Source of the DNA: JAJPKK01 sp035311445
Lineage (GTDB): Bacteria > Pseudomonadota > Alphaproteobacteria > Rhizobiales > Xanthobacteraceae
Direction: 5' to 3'
NCBI GenBank assembly: GCA_035311445.1
Contig: DATGCX010000270.1
Span: 10,972-74,971, forward strand
DNA: 64,000 bases
Shown piece after piece: positions 62,090 through 64,000 of the stretch. Position 1 is the first letter of the stretch. Each line of letters opens with the position of its first letter. The position numbers and the translations under genes are program-made. The notes under the pieces are model-generated. The model saw only the letters and a program-made list of their open reading frames with translations. It ran no database searches and was not told the origin of the DNA.

Positions 62090-62683
62090 TCACATGCGCG
62101 GATGGCTGACGAACGCCGTACTGGTCGGCGTGTTGCGCGTCGTCGTATCGCGTTCTGCTTCTTCCTTGGTCAGGATGCTGTCGCGCAGCACCGTTCCAGT
62201 CGGCCCGATGACGCACCAGCGCTTGGCCGGACCGCGCCACTGGGCGTAATGGCTTCCCCGCGCTTCGATCTGACCGACCGCGACGCCGCCAAGCGGCACC
62301 TTGATCAGCTCGGCAAAGCGGATGAATTTCGCCGGTACGTGCTCGACCAGATAGAGCAGTGCGAACAGCGTGGATTGCTCGTCCAGCACTTCGACGATAT
62401 CGCCGGTACGCAGCTTTGCTTCGTTCGGACCCCACACCGCCACGTCGGTGAGGACGCTGTCATAGGGCGTGCGTTCTCCGTCGATCACGACGCGCCACCA
62501 GTTTCGGGCAAATGCGGCGTCCTGCATTGCACTTTGTGGGATCGGCGCTACTGGCCGGGGTGTTTGTGCCGCAACGTCGGATTCGAGGGCAGGCTTCGAT
62601 GTCTCGGCAAGGACTGTTGAGATGCGGGCGCTCGCTGGTGCTTTGCGCGTGGGCCGTGTTGCTGGTTGAGTCGCCTGAGTCAT
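62090..62683 (-). CDS. Prophage virion-region protein, unknown function
   Basis: Protein of 197 residues: a low-complexity N-terminus rich in Ala, Pro and Thr, then a compact domain with NWWRVVIDGERTPYDSVLTD, GDIVEVLDEQSTLFALLYLV and the end RDTTTRNTPTSTAFVSHPRM. In the direction of reading it comes before the scaffold gene. The domain resembles small beta-rich proteins found between portal and scaffold in podoviruses, but I cannot name it. Confidence 0.6.
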   Translation of the reverse strand: MTQATQPATRPTRKAPASARISTVLAETSKPALESDVAAQTPRPVAPIPQSAMQDAAFARNWWRVVIDGERTPYDSVLTDVAVWGPNEAKLRTGDIVEVLDEQSTLFALLYLVEHVPAKFIRFAELIKVPLGGVAVGQIEARGSHYAQWRGPAKRWCVIGPTGTVLRDSILTKEEAERDTTTRNTPTSTAFVSHPRM

Positions 62684-62824
62684 GGGTATGTCCTGTCGCG
62701 CCAGGGAGGTAGCGGTCCGCGATCCGGCGCATGGGATCGATGCCGCGTGATCTCGCGATCAGGCGATGAAGTGGCACGCGTTCAGGAAACGCACGCCGGT
62801 TCAGCCCGAGTAGCGATTTCCAGG

Positions 62825-63490
62825 TCAAGCGGTGGCCTGCGTCGCATCAACATCGGGCGGCGCGGTTGAGGACAATGCGGCGCTTGCGCTGTCCGCGGCC
62901 GTGTTGCTGTGCAGGCGCGCTAGCGCCTGGGCATAGTCCGTGCGCAGCCCAGCCTCTGTCCAGTAACGGCGTTGTCCCTCGCCGCTGGGATCGCGTAACA
63001 ACGTCTCGATTTCATCGATCCGCTGCCGATCGGGGCTTGCCTTCAGGGGCCGCTCGGGAGGGTCTTCCGCCAGCGCAAAATCGTGAAGCCGTTCGCGCGC
63101 CTCGAATGCCGCATCCTGCAGCTCGCCGTCGCCCCAATAACGGGCTGGGTCGCGGCGCAGCAACTCATCGGCGCGCGCAAGGGTCGCCCGGTCCTCGTCG
63201 GGACGCGGTATTTGCATCACCGCGGCAGGGCCATTGTCGCGAATCGCTCGATAGAGATCGAGGGCGCCGTCTCGCTGCTCGGCCGGCCACCTTCTGTCGG
63301 CGGCGAATTGCGCAAACGCATCGGCGAGTTGCCCCTCGTCGCCGCCCGGCCGCATATGGTCGCGATACCAGCCAAGGGCGTCCAGAAATTGTGCAAACGA
63401 CAGGCCCGCGCGCTTGAAACCGTCACGAAACGCGCGGCGTAAGGCTTCGTCCTGCTCGCTGACCAATCCGAATTCGCGATAGCGGTGCAT
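62825..63490 (-). CDS. Prophage virion-region protein with repeated RYW segment
   Basis: Protein of 221 residues, mostly helical and charged. Two related segments, RADELLRRDPARYWGDGELQ and IETLLRDPSGEGQRRYWTEA, suggest an internal duplication of about 50 residues. The N-terminal part (FKRAGLSFAQFLDALGWYRD) resembles the phrase in the scaffold protein TATQYNQAVGWYFDMQDRLA, so the two may share an ancestral helical module. Function unknown. Probably a head-assembly helper. Confidence 0.6.
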   Translation of the reverse strand: MHRYREFGLVSEQDEALRRAFRDGFKRAGLSFAQFLDALGWYRDHMRPGGDEGQLADAFAQFAADRRWPAEQRDGALDLYRAIRDNGPAAVMQIPRPDEDRATLARADELLRRDPARYWGDGELQDAAFEARERLHDFALAEDPPERPLKASPDRQRIDEIETLLRDPSGEGQRRYWTEAGLRTDYAQALARLHSNTAADSASAALSSTAPPDVDATQATA

Positions 63491-63506
63491 GCGGGGTCCC
63501 CAGTCG

Positions 63507-63863
63507 TTATGATGCCGGCGCGATCTGGAAGAAGATGTTCTTCGTGCTGAGGTTTGAACCGGATGTCTGCCGGATTTGCCCAGCGGTCGAAATAACGACC
63601 TCGAAACTCGACGTCACATTGGCCGGCGTGGTGAGATCGAGTGCGAACAGCACGACGTCGCCATCGACTGCTGCCGGAAATGCGACGTTACCGACGCCGT
63701 TGCTGCCAGGCGCCAGCTGCGACACGACAGGTCCGCGTTTGGAGCCGACCAGCTGACTGTCGATCATGAGTCCGGATGAGGCGCTGAAGCTGCCGTCGCC
63801 GACGAGCCCGAGGCGGCGGCCGTGAAGCCAAAGCAGGACGTTGTCTTGCGTGAGTGCGGGCAT
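63507..63863 (-). CDS. Prophage small structural protein, unknown function
   Basis: Protein of 118 residues, beta-rich: LTQDNVLLWLHGRRLGLVGD, DGDVVLFALDLTTPANVTSS and the end STKNIFFQIAPAS. The pattern of alternating strands with few charged residues suits a head-decoration or tail protein. Not recognised. Confidence 0.55.
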   Translation of the reverse strand: MPALTQDNVLLWLHGRRLGLVGDGSFSASSGLMIDSQLVGSKRGPVVSQLAPGSNGVGNVAFPAAVDGDVVLFALDLTTPANVTSSFEVVISTAGQIRQTSGSNLSTKNIFFQIAPAS

Positions 63864-63893
63864 GAGTTGAGACTCCGGTTGGTTCGTGGATGG

Positions 63894-64000
63894 TCAGAAT
63901 TGCTTAGCGGTGCCTGTAAGCGGGGCAGAGATGCGATGCCGCCTGGCCAGTGCGCTGCCGAACTGATGCCGCATCGGGTCGCTGTCGCCCCGGCCCGATA
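63894..64000 (-). CDS. C-terminal end of a prophage protein, partial
   Basis: The last 34 residues of a gene that enters from the right edge: RGDSDPMRHQFGSALARRHR, then ISAPLTGTAKQF and a TGA stop. By position it may be the portal or a head-tail joining protein, but the piece is too short to tell. Confidence 0.45.
   Translation of the reverse strand, partial: SGRGDSDPMRHQFGSALARRHRISAPLTGTAKQF

Overview
The window is high-GC alphaproteobacterial chromosome, most like a Bradyrhizobium/Rhodopseudomonas-type member of the Hyphomicrobiales. The evidence is the general amino-acid uptake operon aapJQMP, RopB-like outer-membrane proteins, many TRAP/TctC-type solute receptors, and dense REP-like palindromes between genes. 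There is no rRNA, CRISPR array, integrase or replication origin. The only tRNA seen is tRNA-Arg(TCT).

Left part (1-14.8 kb): the 5' part of a TRAP receptor and an isocitrate/isopropylmalate-type dehydrogenase; a SWIM-SNF2 helicase; an acyl-CoA dehydrogenase/enoyl-CoA hydratase pair; then a worn stretch (7.9-11.3 kb) with three gene remnants and two small secreted proteins. Next is the most unusual gene, a single-chain phenylalanyl-tRNA-synthetase-like protein (11333-12457). Its pocket motif is altered, and its leader has a Phe-containing peptide, a terminator and a competing antiterminator strand. tRNA-Arg and a two-barrel outer-membrane protein follow.

Middle part (15-44 kb): an RND efflux pair; a 2-hydroxyacid dehydrogenase; an envelope-lipid modification cluster (GT39, PAP2 phosphatase, GT2, LAB_N membrane protein) running into a KdpD/KdpE-like two-component system. 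The next gene is a Spy/LTxxQ protein whose promoter carries four GTAAT half-sites. Then come sulfur amino-acid genes (metC, sseA, cysK) around aapJQMP, an Fe-S protein divergent from an M24 peptidase, a frameshifted TctC gene, an MFS carrier and an intact TctC receptor.

Right part (44.2-64 kb): a minus-strand structural and lysis module of a T7-like podovirus prophage. Read right to left it has an unknown partial gene, three small virion-type genes, scaffold, capsid, an appendage protein, gp11-like and gp12-like tail tubular proteins, a GNAT-like gp13-position protein, two paralogous tail fibres, endolysin and holin. Plus-strand cargo interrupts it: a ModE-like HTH protein between scaffold and capsid, an AT-richer HNH endonuclease between the tubular genes, and two acyltransferases next to the tail fibres. 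The acyltransferases sit in a tandemly duplicated cassette that includes a copy of the tail-fibre 3' end. Host-type palindromes lie between prophage genes, which points to long residence.
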